The translations under genes and the position numbers were made by a program. This document shows positions 44,935 through 55,266 of a stretch of 64,000 bases of DNA, piece after piece (position 1 is the first letter of the stretch; the number at the start of each line of letters is the position of its first letter). The stretch comes from Podospora bellae-mahoneyi (taxonomy: Eukaryota > Ascomycota > Sordariomycetes > Sordariales > Podosporaceae): positions 3,782,001 through 3,846,000 of the forward strand of contig NW_026946359.1 of NCBI RefSeq assembly GCF_035222275.1, given 5' to 3'. Below the pieces are notes generated by a model that worked only from the letters and a program-made list of their open reading frames with translations, was not told the DNA's origin and did no database searches.

Positions 44935-46444
44935 TGTTCAAACGTCGGAGCCCTCACTGGACTCATCATGGGGTTCAATTCGATCAATTCCAGCGCATTG
45001 GTGTTCGCTAAGCTCTGGGCCCGGTGGTCCCTAGCATCATCAGCCATGGCAGCAAAGATGAGCGGTGGAGCGGTTGGGCCCCGAGACGTGGCCGGATTGG
45101 TCCCAGCGATGGTCCAGCAGCAGCGGGAAACAGGGGGACCGCCGGCTTTGGGCGAGGTCGCCAGTGGTTGGCTGCCTTTGCCAAGCCTACTTGGAACGCG
45201 CCGGAGCATTTTGCCTGCCCGCTACCTGGCATTCAACTGTCTTCCACCGTTAACCCATCCGTGATCGCCTGCTATCTTTGCTTTCCATTTGATGTTTGAT
45301 GATGTCTCTCTCTGTCTTCCAATGACGTTATCTGGTCTGTTTCGTCATTCCTGGTTTGTTCATTTTTGTCCGCCAGGAGAATTACAAGAGTGGAACGGAC
45401 CGAAACCAAAACGTGGTGACCGGAACACATAGCCGAAGATGTACAACAACCCCAGAGACAGAGAGTAACACCTACTCAGAACGACGACTGAACCCTGAAC
45501 TACATCTACGGCAAATATCATCACTCCCTCAACCATCTCGGTTGACTAACAAGATCCTGAGAACAGGCCGTAGGGAGATGGGATGTTGACAAGAGCCAAG
45601 CTTCCAGTCCACCTACTGCTTGGATCACGTATGTAATGGTTACTAATAGCCTCGTGCAGCTTACCATCACGGCCAGGCGACCCCTTTATCCTGCACCGTT
45701 CGTTGCTGTGTTGCCGTGGAGCATTTCACATGTACTACTTCGTCTGAACTCTGGAATCTGTACGGCTTTCCATCTCTGGATGGTGGTCACGAGACAAAGC
45801 CGGCATGATGCTTAGCCCGGAAATAACCCCACCATCCACATGCATGTACAGATAATTGTACAAGAGCCTGTCTTCTCAACCTTGGGCAGCTGATGGTGAC
45901 GAGAGATGTATCAGAATATCTTCACGGACCTCTTCGCTTCTGTTCTGCCCATATCATCGAAGCCCCAACCTCCAAAAGCCCACCCATGGTAGCTTCTCTC
46001 AGCTTGAGCAATCTGACGGAACTAGGCAGGTGAGAGTACTTTACCTATGCGCTTCGGGGTCTTTATTCGGCCTCACAGCAGGCTCAAAACTATCGCCATT
46101 GGAGGGAGGCAATGGGTGCTGACTCAGTATGCCACCCGAAACACCCGCATCTGCTGCAAAACGGCCAACACGACAAAGAGGAATGAGGGTTTCCAGAGCT
46201 GTAAGCCTTATTCATGATCATGTAACAAATCTAAAAACCTATATATATTTGAGGTGGTGTTGAAGGTCGCAATATTTTGGGTGTAAGAAGTAGATCTTGA
46301 TTTGATCGTGGGGCAGCTTTCCATCCTGATCTAGAAACTGATCGACCAAAGCGTTTGTTGTCGTCACTGTTTGTTTCCCCTCTAAGAGCTAGCTACATAT
46401 CTGATCAAAGGTACCTTAGCTTTTTGGTTTCTTATTCATCACGC
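44935..46444. promoter_or_regulatory. 1.5-kb divergent promoter region, transporter / GH15 gene
   Basis: No coding frame is supported. On the GH15 side a TATA-like run (ATATATAT) lies at 46240-46248, about 200 bp before the start codon. The size of the interval suggests regulated expression of one or both genes (inference). Confidence 0.5.
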
Positions 46445-48675
46445 ATGCCGGCTGGCTTCAAGTACTATCAGCCAGACCCCGCCAATACCGACGCTTTGTC
46501 AACGATACCGCCGTTCAAAATGGTGGCATCGTGTTCGACCCAGGGTGCTGGTAGCCAGATGAGACAACAGGGTGCGGGGTATCTGCCGATTGAGAATTAT
46601 GGCTTGATTGGAAACATGAGGACATGTGCCCTCGTGGGCATGGATGGCAGTGTTGATTACATGTGTTGGTGAGTTTGTCTGAATTCGAGATCAAAACATC
46701 TGGCTAATTGATATATACAGGCCCGAGTTTGACTCTCCTTCTGTCTTCTGCCGCCTCTTGGATAAGGATAAGGGGGGTTACTTCAGCATCCATCCAGCTT
46801 CCCATCTCAATTGCACCACCAAACAGCAGTACTTGCCTTCTTCCAACATCCTCCAGACCAGATACATTCACGAAGATGGTGTCGTGGACCTGGTGGACTT
46901 CTTCCCTCGACCCAAGAGCTCAAAGGTCATCTTCAAGGGGCCCAAACAATCGGCCTATCGAGAGATGACCAGCGTTCAAGAAGAGCTCAAGAAATGGCTC
47001 GTCCGGCGTGTAGAATGTATCCGCGGCCACCTCGAGCTCGACATCGAGCTCTTCCCGGCCTTTGAGTACGCCACCGAACCACACGAGACCACCATCGTCC
47101 AAGAAACCAACGTCGCCCACGGTTCAACAAGCAAAACCGTCACCTTCCACAGCAAAAACGTCAAGCTCCAACTCGACGTCACCATCGACCGGGGTGAAGA
47201 CAACGACGACAAGTACCCCAACGTCAGGTTCAAAAAAGTCATGAAAGAAGGCATGCTCGGCGAAGGCGTGGTAGCCAGCATCCACGTCCACCCAGGCCAG
47301 GCCGTCTCCTTCGTTTTGAGGAACGACCTCCCCAACCACGTAACAGAGGTCATCTCCCCCGCCGTCCTCGACACCCAGCAACACGACACACAATCCTATT
47401 GGTACAACTGGATCTCCCAATCCAAATACAAAGGCCGCTGGCGCGAAGTCGTCTCCCGCTCCCTCATGATCCTGAAGCTCATGACCTACGAACCCACCGG
47501 CGCCATCATCGCCGCCCCCACCTTCTCCATCCCCGAAGACATCGGCGGCGTCCGCAACTGGGACTACAGGTTCTGCTGGGTCAGGGACGCATCCTTCACA
47601 ATCTACATCCTCCTCCGCCTCGGCTTCACAGAAGAAGCAGACGCCTACATGGACTTTATCAACGAGCGCTTCCTCCAATCCCGCGTTTCCGACGGTGGAC
47701 TTCCCATCATGTTCACCATCCGAGGCGAGACTGACATCCCCGAGCGGGAACTTTCCCACCTAGACGGGTACAAAGGCTCCAAACCGGTGCGCGTCGGTAA
47801 CGGCGCGGCGTTTCATCAACAATTCGACATTTACGGCGAACTGATGGACGCCATCTACCTCTACAACAAATACGGCAAACCCATCCACTACGACGCCTGG
47901 GTGACGGTCCGTCAGCTCTTGGATTACGTCCTGACGATCCTCGACCAGCCAGACATGTCCATCTGGGAAGTCCGCAACAACAAGCAAAACTTCACTTACT
48001 CCAAAATCATGCTCTGGGTCGCCTTTGACCGGGGTCTGCGGCTTGCCGAGAAAAGGAATTTCCCTTGTCCTAATAGGTGGAAGTGGCTGGAGGCAAAGGA
48101 TAAACTCTATGAGGAAATCATGGAACGAGGCTACAACAAGGAGATGAAGTGTTTCGTCCAGAGTTATGAGAACAACACCATGCTGGATAGTAGTATACTT
48201 ATCGCCCCGTTGGTGTTTTTTATTGCGCCGAATGATCCGAGGTTTTTGAATACTTTGGACAGGATTATGTTGCCGCCGGAGAAGGGGGGGTTGACGAGTA
48301 CTGGGTTGGTGTATAGGTATGATACGGAATTATCTGAGGATGGTAAGCTCCCCCTTTGCTTATTTCTTGACAAACAGACCACAAGCTGACACAACTGCTG
48401 AAATAGGTGTGGGAGGGAGAGAAGGCGCGTTTAGCATGTGCACGTTCTGGCTGGTAGAAGCCATGACGCGAGCGTCGGTGTATGAGCCAAAGTATCTGGT
48501 CAGGGCGATCAACCTGTTTGAGAACATGCTCAGCTTCTCGAACCATCTGATGATGTTCAGTGAAGAAATCAGCAGGAGTGGTGAGCAGTTGGGGAACACA
48601 CCGCAGGCGTTCTCCCATCTGGCGCTGATCAGTGCAGCGTTTAATTTGGATAGGGTGTCGGAGTTTAAGCGCTGA
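46445..48675 (+). CDS. GH15 family glucoamylase/trehalase-like protein (intracellular)
   Basis: Exons 46445-46668, 46721-48342 and 48407-48675 (introns 52 and 64 bp) encode 704 residues. An N-terminal trehalase-like domain comes first ([37 protein letters not shown]). The GH15 (alpha/alpha)6 catalytic domain shows the signature [14 protein letters not shown] from about residue 354. Near residue 668 is [26 protein letters not shown], which matches the region bearing the second catalytic glutamate. No signal peptide is present, so unlike secreted starch-degrading glucoamylases this one should act inside the cell. Related bacterial enzymes hydrolyse trehalose or oligosaccharides; the fungal substrate is not established. 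Expected motifs are all present and there is no sign of decay. Confidence 0.9.
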
Positions 48676-49461
48676 ACGGTGAGGTAGTAGATACTTATGA
48701 GGAAATGATGATATGTAAAGTTCTTGGTTTATATGTTTCCGTCTGCATACCTCGATTGGTAGCCATTCACCCTCCCCACAAAAAGCGAAAGTGACACTAG
48801 CCTATATTATATGGTGAATCACGCCTCAAAGGTGGACGAATAGGCCTTTTGACTATCTGTAAAGACCTATCAACTATCTTAGAAAGCTTCACAATTATCC
48901 TTCGAGGTATGTCTCACAATATAATATGGGTTGATCTACTTTCGCTGTGCCAAATATTTGTCGTGAGGGCGCCATTATACATCAGTATTACAACACGCTA
49001 CTTCTGTCGCTATTTTCAGTCCTATCCCTTCCTCAAAATTAAACTGGCCCATTCAATCAGTGTATCTGCTCCAGCTTCTATTCGTGCTACCTCCAGAACC
49101 CCTCCTTTGCTCAAAGTGAAATAGCCTCGAGTACCTAGATATCCTCTTGTCTTCCGCAAATCAAACCCCCCCCCCAAAAAAAACGCCACTCGCTATGCCT
49201 GTATTTTCCCTGCCTGGCCCAGCAACTCAAAAATGGTATCTAAACAAACGCGCCGGTACCCATGCTTCTTCTCCTCTTGCTCAATTTGCAGGTCTGAAAT
49301 CAAACTTCCACCGACCCCAACACGAAAAAGCTCCCATCAGGCGAGCAAAATGTGTCACCATCATTCTCTGCCCCCGCCTCCTCCGCTCCACCCTCTCCCT
49401 CAGTACTCACACTCTCCCTTCCCAGTGTTGGAGGACTAGAGACAGATTCCTCCCCAGTCTC
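48676..49461. other. convergent intergenic region, 786 bp
   Basis: This holds the 3' ends of the GH15 and TAF3-type genes. A run of nine C followed by an A-run sits near 49168-49182. No coding frame is supported. Confidence 0.45.
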
Positions 49462-50374
49462 CTAAGCCCCCGAGTCATCCATCTCAACCCCATTTTCCAC
49501 ACCACCCATGCCAATCCCAATGTCCAGATCCATATCCACGTCCTCATCCGCAAGCGAACTAAGCCCCGAACTGCCCGGACGTGAATCTTCCCCGTCGCCA
49601 TTTACGAGGTTATGGTTCTCCAACGGTGGTGGTGTCGGTCTCTCGGCCGCCTTTTTTCGTATCTCCTCCCACTCTCTGATGCTTGTCGGGCCTCCTCCCT
49701 CAATAGCTACCTCTCCTTGCTCGATTGGTCGGCCTAGAAGTGTGCCAAGAAATTTGGTGTCGTCCGCTCCTTTGCTGTGTTTCTTTATGAGGGCTACGCA
49801 TGAGTTAGCAAGATAGATCTGTAATAAAAAGGAGGCCAGGGTGGAACAAACCGTCAAGATAATCCTTCGCCTCATCATTTCCATCAAGCGCTATCCTCTG
49901 AATCTCCTTGTTGATTGGCCCCATCGCCCAGGCAATAAATGCCTCCACTCCTCTCATGTCCTCGATTCCGAGGTAATTTTGCTCCTGTTGGGACTTCTCC
50001 GGTAGTAAAGCACCGACTTCTTGAAGCGCCATCCGCACGTCTACTACTGATGGTGTGGCGACTGAAGGGCTGGTTACGCCTGGTGGTGGGACATAGTCGG
50101 AGTAAGGGTTAAGAAATGGGCCGTCTGGCGCGATGAATGTGCCGTTATTGAGCTCAAAGAGGATTTCGTCCTCGTCTGTGAAGCCATCTAGAGCGTGGCT
50201 GTTGAGGGTGGCGTGCTTGGCCGTGAGGAAGCATAGTCGGTCGAGGTAGGCAGCTGCTAGTTGCGTGACAAAATCCAATACTGAAGGCTTCATTGCGTGG
50301 TAACCGGTTGCGCGAAGGATCTGAAGGACTGCTGGCCTCAGGAGGGCCTGGAAGTAAGCCGGCGTTGGCGCCAT
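49462..50374 (-). CDS. taf3: TAF3-type TFIID subunit (bromodomain-associated histone fold)
   Basis: Exons 50374-49852 and 49793-49462 (58-bp intron, GTTTGT...CTAAC...TAG) encode 284 residues. The N-terminus is a histone-fold of the bromodomain-associated type: YFQALLRPAVLQILRATGYH followed by MKPSVLDFVTQLAAAYLDRL. Later conserved segments are ALDGNDEAKDYLD and ALIKKHSKGADDTKFLGTLL, which the intron separates. The C-terminus is acidic and Gly-rich. No PHD finger is present, as in other short fungal TAF3 proteins. TAF3 pairs with TAF10 in TFIID. SPT7-like SAGA subunits share the fold but carry a bromodomain, absent here. Confidence 0.85.
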
Positions 50375-51603
50375 TTCTGAGAGTGCTTGGGATGAGGTTG
50401 ATGAAACGGGTGATGATTTTCGAATGGTGGTTCGAATTGTGAGCGATGGATGAATACAAATCGCACGCAATTCCCGATTTCTGAGTTTGAGTTGACAAAA
50501 GTGCCGAGTCGATGAGTTAGGTCAAACAGCTCGACTCCCACGATGTGGGTTGGTGTGTTCGACTTGGGGGGTCGCAACCAGAACAGCTCCAGTCAACAGC
50601 TCTCTGCCATCACAGTCGACCTCCTATCCGATGATCTCCCCAGTCTGAGCTTGCGCTGCAATTTGACCCCAGCTGGCGCACTCCCTTCCCAACTTCCGCT
50701 CTCCTCGTCTCAGCGCCAGTAACCTTCGGTGTAGAACGTGATGCCGTAGCTGAATCCTGTGAGTGTATCGATCTTTAAACACGAAATTCTGATATGTAAT
50801 ATGATAACAGAGTCGTGAGAGGTACCAATTACGCGCTGATGAAGATTGTTGATGCTGATTTGGAGTCGGTGATGTGAGTGAGTGGGAGTCGTGAACTTTC
50901 AGGTGAACCGTGCCAGGCGTGTCTGCAGGGGAGCTCACTTGCGGTGGTGGGGCGCCAGGGTCCACACCTTCGGTGAGAGTGGGGTGGCTCTAGCGTTCCC
51001 GTTATTTGCACTCTCACCCCCTCCATGGACATCATTTTCTACTGCACAGTAAGCTCATAATGAAGAATTGCTGTTCTGCAGCAAGTACTATAAGCATGAT
51101 ATTCTGCGAGGAGGGAGGCAACATATGTGTATTATTGTTCCGCCGCGTACCTACAAAACCCAACGTGACACAGTCTCAGGCCAAGAGTCTATACCAAAGC
51201 AGCCTCGAACTGACTGCTGACTTTTCCCCGGAAACTTCACTTCTAGCCACTATGTAACGAAGTCAGGTAATTCGGACCCAGCTGAATGGTGGATATAGTC
51301 GTGCTAGGTAGGTATCTCGGGAAGTATGCAGCTGAATTTCTGCGAGCAACAGACAGCTGTAACCACCAGTCAGCTCGCTGTAGACACCAACATACGAGAC
51401 TCGGCTCTATCATGTGAGGTCTCAGGATAGCTTGACTGAAGCCCAAACACCCATACCCATGGTACTCATTCCTGAGGTAATATGCTCCCCAAATCGTTGT
51501 ATACATACAATACATCATATTATACACAAAGGCGCGGACCCCCCATTCGCCCAACACCTCACCACTCCCCAACCCTAAAGCCAAAGCGACCCTACATCAC
51601 CCT
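50375..51603. other. 1.2-kb intergenic region
   Basis: The TAF3-type gene's promoter occupies the left part. A stretch at 50624-50965 is open on the minus strand without an in-frame ATG or any recognisable motif and is not called. The remainder up to 51603 is the 3' region of the mL54 gene. Confidence 0.4.
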
Positions 51604-52307
51604 TTACATAGTCTTGAGGTAGTTGCTCTCCTTGATGTTGGCACGTCTCTCCTTGCGCATGGCCTTGCGCAGTTCCTGTCTCTTGTCGGCCGCCTCCAAC
51701 ACCTCCTTGAGCTCGCCGGTCGGGGCGGCGGGAAGGTTGATGGTCTGCTTCTGGATTGGGATCTTTGGTGCGAGGGCCTCGAGGTCACCGGATGCCATGA
51801 GTTTCGCCTCGAGTTGTCGCTGTCTCTTCGCCGCTAATCTACGTTGCTTCTTGGATTTGGCTGTGAAAAGGACTGTTGTTAGCATACGAATACTCCCCTG
51901 ACCGCACCCACACAAGAATGAAACATACAATAAGCATCTCCAGCATCCGCATCAGCATCATCGCTGCGCTTCTGTCCTACTTCCACGCACTTCCAGAGCC
52001 ACTCGGGGTACTGATCATCGGGGAGCGCCACAGGATCCGTTTTGCCCTTGAGGTAGTTGAGCCCGTTGAGAACGGTGCCAGCAGGGCATGACGAGAGACC
52101 GGCGACATTGTCTGTTGTTGGCTCGGTGTTTAAGGGAGTGAGTTCGGGAGCCTCGGCGGCGGCAGCGGCATTGCGCGCGCGGAGGGTGGTGCTGAAGAAG
52201 GCTTGTGGTATCCTCGGTGTCGTCCTCGTCACTGTTTGGGATGTGATTGCTGTGAACTGCCTGGAGGTCAGGCCAGACACCTGCCGGAGACACCTTCGGC
52301 AGATCAT
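51604..52307 (-). CDS. mrpl37: mitochondrial ribosomal protein mL54 (Mrpl37)
   Basis: Exons 52307-51929 and 51860-51604 (68-bp intron, GTATGT...CACAG) encode 211 residues. The N-terminus is a typical mitochondrial presequence, rich in Arg, Thr and Ser and ending near FFSTTLRA. The family core is SSCPAGTVLNGLNYLKGKTD, then PVALPDDQYPEWLWKCVE, followed by a basic C-terminus (SKSKKQRRLAAKRQRQLEAK; RKAMRKERRANIKESNYLKT). This matches the L37/mL54 family of the large mitoribosomal subunit. The next upstream gene on the strand is also mitochondrial, but the two are separate transcription units about 490 bp apart. Confidence 0.93.
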
Positions 52308-52799
52308 GATTTTTGAAGAATGTGTCGGCGAACGGGGACTGCTGTGGTTGGTGGTGGAATGGGGGAGGGAGCACTTCTTGAAGGCCGCGGGTAGTTTGCG
52401 GAGGAGCCAAGCTAAAAATTTCTTGGGAGGCCGAGATGCACAATTGCGCCGTTTGGTAATTGGATGGATGTCATGTCCAGCTCACGACAAGCGCAACATC
52501 TAAATTTTAAAATCAACTATTGCGCATGGGCATAAAACATGCAATTGACACTTCAAAATATACACGGTGATTTTAACAGGTCTCCATTGTCTGTATTTAC
52601 AATATCGAGTCCCCGGCGCAGCGACTCAATGGCCAAGGTAAACAGCTGCCATGCTTGCTCTGCCGTCATGGCTGCTTGTTCCTGCCGAGTCCACCCATCC
52701 ACCACCACAGCTACCGGGCCGTCCACTTTATAATGCCGTCTATTCACTCCCCAAAGCTCACATTCACTGTCCTCAAAATCCATGTCGGTCCGCAACCCC
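52308..52799. other. intergenic region, 492 bp
   Basis: This holds the promoter of the mL54 gene and the 3' untranslated region of the NDUFB10 gene. An open minus-strand frame crosses it (52553-52957) but overlaps the NDUFB10 exon and intron and is not supported. Confidence 0.45.
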
Positions 52800-53239
52800 T
52801 CATTCCTTGGGAATAATGTTTTGCTGCTCAAAGAGGTAACCCTTGGCCCGGGAGTCCTTGAGAAGCTCGAGATACCGCTCTGCACCATATCATTAGTATA
52901 TATTCCAATGACAAACACCAAAAATTCCGCATAGTTTCTGGCGAGAATCCCAATCACATAGCGTCGATCCTGTCCTTCTGATGCCCTGGCATCTTCCCCA
53001 GACCAAGACTAACCTCTGAGACGACCGCACTTCTCCAAGTGGTTGACACCCTCCCGGTAGTAACATTTGCTCAGCTCCTCCCGCACTAGCCGACCCATCA
53101 TGACCTGAACCCATTGCTCCCGGATAATGGCATCTTGAGCGGCCTTGAGGCGCTTGGTGTCCTCGAAATCGACGCCATCGAAGGAGGCGGGGACCTTGGG
53201 CTTCTTGGCCAGGAAGGCCTCGGACTCGGGGGTAGGCAT
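52800..53239 (-). CDS. respiratory complex I subunit NDUFB10/PDSW (12-kDa)
   Basis: Exons 53239-53014 and 52879-52800, separated by a 134-bp intron (GTTAGT...GCAG), encode 101 residues. The sequence MPTPESEAFLAKKPKVPASF, then DTKRLKAAQDAIIREQWVQV, ELSKCYYREGVNHLEKCGRL and RERYLELLKDSRAKGYLFEQ matches the small fungal PDSW/NDUFB10 subunit. The two conserved cysteines (in SKCYYREG and EKCGR) fit its CX(n)C structural motif. It is an accessory subunit of the membrane arm, exposed to the intermembrane space, with no cleaved presequence. The gene diverges from the nucleolin-type gene. Confidence 0.9.
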
Positions 53240-53753
53240 GATGCTGGAGGAAAGGCCTGCAATTGGTGATATTCGGGGCTTGACTATCGGTTTGTTGCGG
53301 CGGGTGGACAGCAGGGTTCGGTGCAGCAGTCCAGCGACGGAGATGCTTCACTTCGAGAGCGGGATGCCGAACTCACAACGCCATTGCCAGCTGCCCACCT
53401 ACCGCAGGTGGTCCGAGCTCCCAAGCTTGCTGTGCGCTCTGCCATATTCTGCCTGATTTTACAGGCGGCAAATTGGACGCAACACTGCCAAGGCCAATTC
53501 CGTGCACAAAACCCATTGCAGCCAACTAGCGTGCTTCACCGCCCGCGTTGCCCCGCTAAAAAGTGCAAGATAAGAGTTTTTTCTGCTTATCGAGCTTTGC
53601 GAGCGCAAGCTTTTGCGACTGCCCTCTTATAAATTTCTTCCCTCTTTCCCCCACCCTCCCACCAAACTTTTTCTATCTGCATCCTCTCACCTTCGCCCAT
53701 CTCAGGAAAAGCATCTTTCAGCCTTTTCCACTTCAATCTCTATCACATTCACA
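53240..53753. promoter_or_regulatory. divergent promoter region, NDUFB10 / nucleolin-type gene
   Basis: Between the two start codons lie 514 bp. A clean TATA box (TATAAA) at 53628-53633 faces the nucleolin-type gene, about 120 bp before its ATG, and is followed by a long pyrimidine-rich leader (53634-53750). Confidence 0.6.
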
Positions 53754-55266
53754 ATGGGCAAGACCAAGGAAGCCAAGGGCAACAAGGCCACCAAGGCCGC
53801 TGCTAAGCCCGCCGCCTCTCCCGTCGTCAAGAAGGTTGAGAAGGCCGTCAAGTCCGCCAAGGAGGTCGCTAAGAAGGCCGTCGGGTCCAAGGAGAAGGCC
53901 ACTGACAAGAAGTCCAAGAAGAAGGTCGAGTCCGAGTCTGAGTCCAGCGAGTCTGAGTCCGACTCCGAGTCTGAGGCCAGCTCCTCCAGCTCCGAGGAGG
54001 AGTCCGACTCTGATGAGGAGATGATCGATGCTCCCGTCACCAACGGCAAGGCTAAGGCTGCCGCCGCCAAGGAGAGCTCCGACTCTTCCGACTCTGACTC
54101 TGACTCTTCCGACTCCGACTCCGAGTCTGAGGAGGAGGAGAAGCCCAAGGCTGCCGTGAACGGCAAGGCCGCCAAGGCTGAGAAGAAGGCCGAGTCCGGC
54201 TCTGACTCCGTAAGTCACCACTACCTGACCATCATGGCTGTCCATGCATCATGCTAACCGATTCTTGACAGTCTGAGGAGGATTCCGACGACTCGGGCTC
54301 TGACTCCGAATCCTCAGAGGAGGAGGAGGAGTCTTCCGAGGAGGCTTCTTCCGAGTCTACCGAGGAGAAGGCTGAGCCCTCCAAGAAGAGAAAGGCTGAG
54401 GAGGAGGCTGAGGAGCCCGAGGCCAAGAAGAACAAGGCTGTTGAGGACAGCGAGGAGAAGAGCGCCACCCTCTGGTGCGGCAACCTCGGCTGGGGCATTG
54501 ATGACAACATCCTCTACGAGGAGTTCAAGGACTTCGAGGGTCTCACCGGTGCCCGTGTCGTCTCCGACAAGGAGAGCGGCCGGTCCCGTGGCTTCGGCTA
54601 CATCGACTTCGACACCCACGAGAATGCCGAGAAGGCTTTCAACGCCAAGAACGGCGGCGATCTACAGGGCCGTGAGATGCGTCTTGACTTTGCTGCCAAG
54701 CCCGCTGCCGCTCCCCAGGACCGCGCTGCCGCCCGTGCCAGCAAGCATGGTGATGTCGTCAGCCCCCCCAGCGACACCCTTTTCGTCGGCAACCTCCCCT
54801 TCAGCGCCGATGAGGATGGCGTCTCTGCCTTCTTCAATGAGGTCGCCAAGGTTCAGAGCCTCCGCATCCCCACTGACATGTAAGTTGCTACCTGCCTCAC
54901 TCCTTTCTCTCTGTGTTCATGCATGCTGACAACATCTACAGGGAGAGTGGCCGTCCCAAGGGCTTCGCCTATGTCTCTTTCTACTCCATCGATGATGCCA
55001 AGAACGCTTTCGAGCAGCTCAACGGCGCTGACATCGACGGCAGACCAGTTCGTCTTGACTTCGCCAAGCCCCGTGACAACAACGGTGGCGGCGGTGGTGG
55101 TCGCGGTGGTGGCCGTGGCGGTTTCGGCGGCCGTGGTGGCGGTCGTGGCGGCGGCCGTGGCAGCTTCGGTGGTGGACGTGGTGGTGGTCGTGGTGGTGGC
55201 CGCGGCGGCTTCGGTGGCGGTCGCGGTGGTGGCAGCGGCTTCCAGGGCAAGAAGGTCACCTTCTAG
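53754..55266 (+). CDS. nucleolin-type nucleolar protein (Nsr1/gar2 homologue)
   Basis: Exons 53754-54209, 54272-54879 and 54942-55266 (two 62-bp introns) encode 462 residues. The first ~215 residues alternate Lys/Ala-rich and Ser/Glu/Asp-rich acidic tracts, likely casein kinase 2 targets (inference). RRM1 lies near residues 217-293 (TLWCGNLGWGI, SRGFGYIDF) and RRM2 near 319-396 (TLFVGNLPFSA, PKGFAYVSF). The tail is an RGG/GFGG-rich stretch from about 400 to 455, ending QGKKVTF. Acidic serine tracts, two RRMs and an RGG tail define nucleolin, yeast Nsr1 and fission yeast gar2, which act in pre-rRNA processing. Codon use is strongly biased, as in highly expressed genes. A 23-codon in-frame extension follows the TAG stop (see findings). 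Confidence 0.95.

Noticed and set aside
47124-47759. 211-codon antisense frame in the GH15 gene
   Set aside because: Opposite the conserved catalytic region; an acidic Val/Gly composition artefact.
50624-50965. 113-codon minus-strand frame between the TAF3-type and mL54 genes
   Set aside because: No in-frame ATG, no motif, and no convincing splice to an ATG-bearing exon.
52553-52957. 134-codon minus-strand frame at the NDUFB10 3' end
   Set aside because: It overlaps the NDUFB10 intron and exon 2 in another frame, and the 101-residue product already explains the locus.
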